Shown here one piece after another: positions 5,691-8,467 of a stretch of 8,467 nucleotides of DNA. Positions within the stretch are counted from its first letter, which is position 1. Each line of letters opens with the position of its first letter. Both the position numbers and the translations under genes were made by a program. The notes under the pieces are model-generated. The model had not been told where the DNA came from. It searched no databases and saw nothing but the letters and a program-made list of their open reading frames with translations. The stretch is from Bryobacterales bacterium (GTDB taxonomy: Bacteria; Acidobacteriota; Terriglobia; Bryobacterales; Bryobacteraceae): assembly GCA_016789785.1 (NCBI GenBank), contig JAEUQE010000304.1, positions 1-8,467 on the forward strand, given 5' to 3'.

Positions 5691-8420
5691 ATGAAAGCCC
5701 TTCTATTCCTCTTGTTCGCTGGCAGCGTGCTGGCTCAGACAAGCCTGACGGGAGCCCTTCAGGGCTCGGTTGCTGACGCAACCGGCGGCGCGCTCGCCGG
5801 CGCAACCCTCACCATTCAGAGTGAAGCGCTGCGCTACAAAGCCACTGTGGTTACGGACTCGGATGGAGCGTTCCGCATCACCGCGCTCAAGCCTGCCGCC
5901 GACTACCGCATGGAGGCATCGAAGGATGGCTTTCAGTTGTGGACACGCGAAGGACTGGAAGTACTCTCTGGCGAGACTGCCGCGCTACGGATCGTGATGG
6001 TGGTGGCAGGCCGGACGGAAGCAGTTCAAGTAACCGAAGTATCGTCCGGGATCAGTACGGACTCCGCGGAGTTGGCCACATCGGTCGGCGCGAAGGCCAT
6101 GAATAGCTTGCCGACGAACGGCCGCGTGCCTACGCGATTCGCACTGCTTGACTCCCGCGTGCGCAATTCCAACGCACTCTCCGGCGATGGATCAAATCAG
6201 CACCGCCTCGCTATCAACGGCAACATCTTCCGCGATTCCCAGCACCGTTTGGATGGCAACACCAACTACGACACGCTGTTCAACAACATCCCGCTGCAGC
6301 GCGTACCGCTCTCCGCGATCCAGGAGTTTCGAGTGCTGACGAATCAGTTCAACGCGGAGCATGGGTCTACGTCGGCGGGGCTCACAATCACGACAACGAA
6401 ATCGGGCAGCGATGAGATGCACGGCGAAGTGTTTCTCTTCCTGCGCCCGAGCGGCATTCAGTCGCGGCCGCCACTTGCCACTCTTCGTATTCCAAATCAA
6501 CTCGTCCAGGAAGGCGCGGCGATTGGCGGCCCGATTCGCGCCTCCCGCACATACTTCTTCGGAAGCTATGAACGCACGGACCAGTCGCGCGGATCGTTCA
6601 TTTCCTCAGCGAACCGCGGCTTCTATGTGGGTAATTATTCCGACAACATCGCGGTGGCGAAGATCGATCATCGCTTCACTGATTCGCATTGGGCGAGCCT
6701 GCGTCTGAATGGGCATCGCGACACGAACACGAATGCGAATGACCGCGTGGGTGGGCTGATTCAGCCGAGCGCCGCTACATTCGCCGCAACGCAGGGCGCT
6801 GGAGTGCAGGCCTCGGACACGCTGACATGGGGCGCTCTTGTGAATGAATTCCGGGCCGGCTATGTGAATGCTGTGCCTTCGAGTTCGTCGCCGCAAACCG
6901 CGGGAGTAGTGACCGTGCGGCCCGGCTTCTCCACCGAAGGAGCGGCCTCTTTTTCCACAAACCGTACTGAAGTCTTTCAGGCCGCGGATCAACTGTCATG
7001 GCAGAAGGGCGCACATGCCTTGAAATTTGGCGGCGACTTCATCCGCCGCAAAGTGCGTGACCGGCAGTTTGATCTCTTCGGCACCTACACCTTCGCGGGC
7101 GGCCAACCCGTGCCGGGCCAGGAGCCGATTCTCTACACTCAACGTTTCGGCGTAGCGAATCTTCGCTACGGCCAGACGCAGTGGGCGGGATTTGTGCAGG
7201 ATACGTGGCGGGTCACTTCGCGGCTGACCCTGAATCTCGGGTTGCGCTACGACTATCAGTCGCTGTTGGACGACTACAACAACTTCGGCCCTCGCTTCGC
7301 GTTTGTGTGGAATCCGAAGGGCGATGAGAAGACCATCATCCGTGGCGGCTACGGGCTCTACTATGATCAGCCTTTCTTTCATGGCCTGACGCAGCGGTTT
7401 CTCCTGAACGGGCTCGACGCGCCATTTGCGGCATTCTCTCTGGCCCCGGGCAGCGCGGCGTTTCCCCAGTTCCCGCGGAGTTTCTCGCCGCTGGCGCCGC
7501 CCGCCGGATTGACGTTTGCACCTCGCAACATCGTGCTCCGGGGCGACAAGCTTCTGAGCCCCTACACGAATCAATTCACGTTCGGATTCCAGCGCCAGTT
7601 GGCGGGACAGTGGGTCGTGTCGGCGGACGTGACTCGCAGCCTGACGCTGAAACAGTTCCTGCAATATGACCAGAACGCATCCGCGCCGTTCGTGAGGACG
7701 CAATCCGGTCGGACCCGCAGCGTGGTGGAGGCCGACCGCACCAGGCCGTTCTTCGATTCGGCCCGCGGCGTTTCGCTGTTCCAGGGCGTGCCCGTGCGTG
7801 AAGTGCGCATGACTACCAATGGCAACACCGCGAACTATCATGCGCTGACCGTGAACGTGTCGAGACGCTTTGCGGGCCGCTACGTTGCCGGTGTGAGCTA
7901 CAACTGGGCATCGGCGATCAACAGCATCACCGACGACCATCTCGGCGCCAATCCGCAGGAATGGAGTGACGTGCGGCGCGGCGAACGCGGGCCCAGCGAC
8001 TTCCAGCAGAGACACCGGCTGGTGGCGAACGGCACCGTGCGATTGCCATGGAATGCGCAGGCATCGGCCGTCTTCATCGCGGCGTCGGGATTGCCCGTGA
8101 ACGCCTTGACCGGCGCCGACAACAATGGCGACGGACTGAATCGCGACCGGCCCGCTGGTTTTGGCCGCAACGCATTCCGCGGAACTCCGCATCGCAACTT
8201 TGATCTGGCTTTGTCGAAGACAGTGGCGCTAGGAGAACGCACTCGGATCGAGCTTCGCGCCGAAGGCTTCAATCTCTTCAACAACCAGAACTACTACAAC
8301 TTCAACAACGTCTACGGCTCTGGTGACTCGCCTTTGGCGACGTTCCTCCGTCCGTTGGGTGGGGTAGCGAACGTGGATCCCGCGCGGCAGTTCACCTTTG
8401 GACTGAAATTCCAGTTTTAG
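5691..8420 (+). CDS. TonB-dependent receptor with N-terminal carboxypeptidase-regulatory-like domain (Oar-like)
   Basis: The protein has 909 residues from ATG 5691, chosen because GGAG lies 5 nt upstream and the product opens with a clean Sec signal peptide (MKALLFLLFAGSVLA, cleavage before Q16). An in-frame ATG at 5670 would add seven residues before the leader. Residues about 18-97 form a carboxypeptidase-regulatory-like Ig domain (GSVADATGGALAGATLTI, then DGAFRITALKPAADYRMEASKDGF). A plug-like region follows (about 110-235), including LPTNGRVPTRFALL, HRLDGNTNYDTLFNNIPLQ and SAIQEFRVLTNQFNAEHG. The remainder is the outer-membrane beta-barrel, with typical pieces such as WAGFVQDTWRVTSRLTLNLGLRYD and AEGFNLFNNQNYY. 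The chain ends in Phe (FTFGLKFQF), the terminal signature read by the Bam machinery. The family is abundant in Acidobacteria and is presumed to import polymers or large substrates; the substrate here is unknown. Many family members exceed 1000 residues, so this is a shorter example but looks complete. No clear promoter was found upstream. Confidence 0.93.
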   Translation: MKALLFLLFAGSVLAQTSLTGALQGSVADATGGALAGATLTIQSEALRYKATVVTDSDGAFRITALKPAADYRMEASKDGFQLWTREGLEVLSGETAALRIVMVVAGRTEAVQVTEVSSGISTDSAELATSVGAKAMNSLPTNGRVPTRFALLDSRVRNSNALSGDGSNQHRLAINGNIFRDSQHRLDGNTNYDTLFNNIPLQRVPLSAIQEFRVLTNQFNAEHGSTSAGLTITTTKSGSDEMHGEVFLFLRPSGIQSRPPLATLRIPNQLVQEGAAIGGPIRASRTYFFGSYERTDQSRGSFISSANRGFYVGNYSDNIAVAKIDHRFTDSHWASLRLNGHRDTNTNANDRVGGLIQPSAATFAATQGAGVQASDTLTWGALVNEFRAGYVNAVPSSSSPQTAGVVTVRPGFSTEGAASFSTNRTEVFQAADQLSWQKGAHALKFGGDFIRRKVRDRQFDLFGTYTFAGGQPVPGQEPILYTQRFGVANLRYGQTQWAGFVQDTWRVTSRLTLNLGLRYDYQSLLDDYNNFGPRFAFVWNPKGDEKTIIRGGYGLYYDQPFFHGLTQRFLLNGLDAPFAAFSLAPGSAAFPQFPRSFSPLAPPAGLTFAPRNIVLRGDKLLSPYTNQFTFGFQRQLAGQWVVSADVTRSLTLKQFLQYDQNASAPFVRTQSGRTRSVVEADRTRPFFDSARGVSLFQGVPVREVRMTTNGNTANYHALTVNVSRRFAGRYVAGVSYNWASAINSITDDHLGANPQEWSDVRRGERGPSDFQQRHRLVANGTVRLPWNAQASAVFIAASGLPVNALTGADNNGDGLNRDRPAGFGRNAFRGTPHRNFDLALSKTVALGERTRIELRAEGFNLFNNQNYYNFNNVYGSGDSPLATFLRPLGGVANVDPARQFTFGLKFQF

Positions 8421-8429
8421 GCGCTGCCG

Positions 8430-8467
8430 CAATACTGTTCACGTTGCACTTTGGTGCCGCGCACCTC
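8430..8467 (+). repeat. short dispersed repeat, copy 2 (reaches window edge)
   Basis: This stretch begins CAATACTGTTCACGTTGCAC and ends GCACCTC at the last base. It aligns with 5239-5277 in the same orientation with one gap and seven mismatches. It starts nine bases after the receptor stop codon, and the similarity may continue beyond the window. Read on the minus strand it could also be the tail of a convergent gene, which cannot be decided here. Confidence 0.45.

Noticed and set aside
6996..8192. Long open frame (398 codons) on the minus strand across the receptor gene
   Set aside because: It is fully antisense to a receptor with clear homology throughout. Its translation has no recognisable motif and is rich in Arg, His and Val, as expected from GC-rich shadow frames.

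Overview
The window looks like chromosomal DNA of an Acidobacteriota member close to Bryobacterales/Solibacter. This is an inference from family content. The first protein ends in the C-terminal domain type first described from Solibacter. An ADOP-type permease remnant is present. The last gene is a TonB-dependent receptor of the kind with an N-terminal carboxypeptidase-regulatory-like domain, a family greatly expanded in this phylum. The DNA is GC-rich, so long antisense shadow frames are common. No CRISPR array, tRNA, rRNA, IS element or transposase gene was seen.

Layout. Bases 1-1098 (+) hold the 3' part of a BNR-repeat surface or secreted protein. It is followed, co-directionally after 48 nt, by a small class I SAM-dependent methyltransferase with a signal-peptide-like N-terminus (1147-1716, +). 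Facing these on the minus strand is a compact VapBC toxin-antitoxin operon (vapB 2154-2348, vapC 1765-2157; 4-nt overlap). Its promoter/start region carries a perfect 11-bp inverted repeat, which is the best regulatory signal in the window. Upstream of vapB on the same strand lie glcF (2408-3700) and glcE (3687-4817), two subunits of glycolate oxidase whose genes overlap by 14 nt. The FAD-linked catalytic partner glcD is not adjacent.

Bases 4818-5690 contain no intact gene. They hold a frameshifted C-terminal remnant of an ADOP/MacB-type ABC permease (about 4900-5190, minus), one copy of a short repeat (5239-5277), and a tight cluster of three palindromes, each with a 2-nt centre (5426-5507). 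The last gene is a complete TonB-dependent receptor (5691-8420, +). A second, diverged copy of the short repeat starts 9 nt after its stop codon and runs off the window edge.

Functionally the neighbourhood is mixed: glycolate oxidation (GlcEF), outer-membrane uptake (TonB receptor), a stability/stress module (VapBC) and a surface protein. I see no convincing new multi-gene system. The items most worth a second look are the VapBC operator architecture, the palindrome cluster with its flanking imperfect direct repeats around the receptor gene, the glcEF pair without glcD, and the methyltransferase with an export-type leader.
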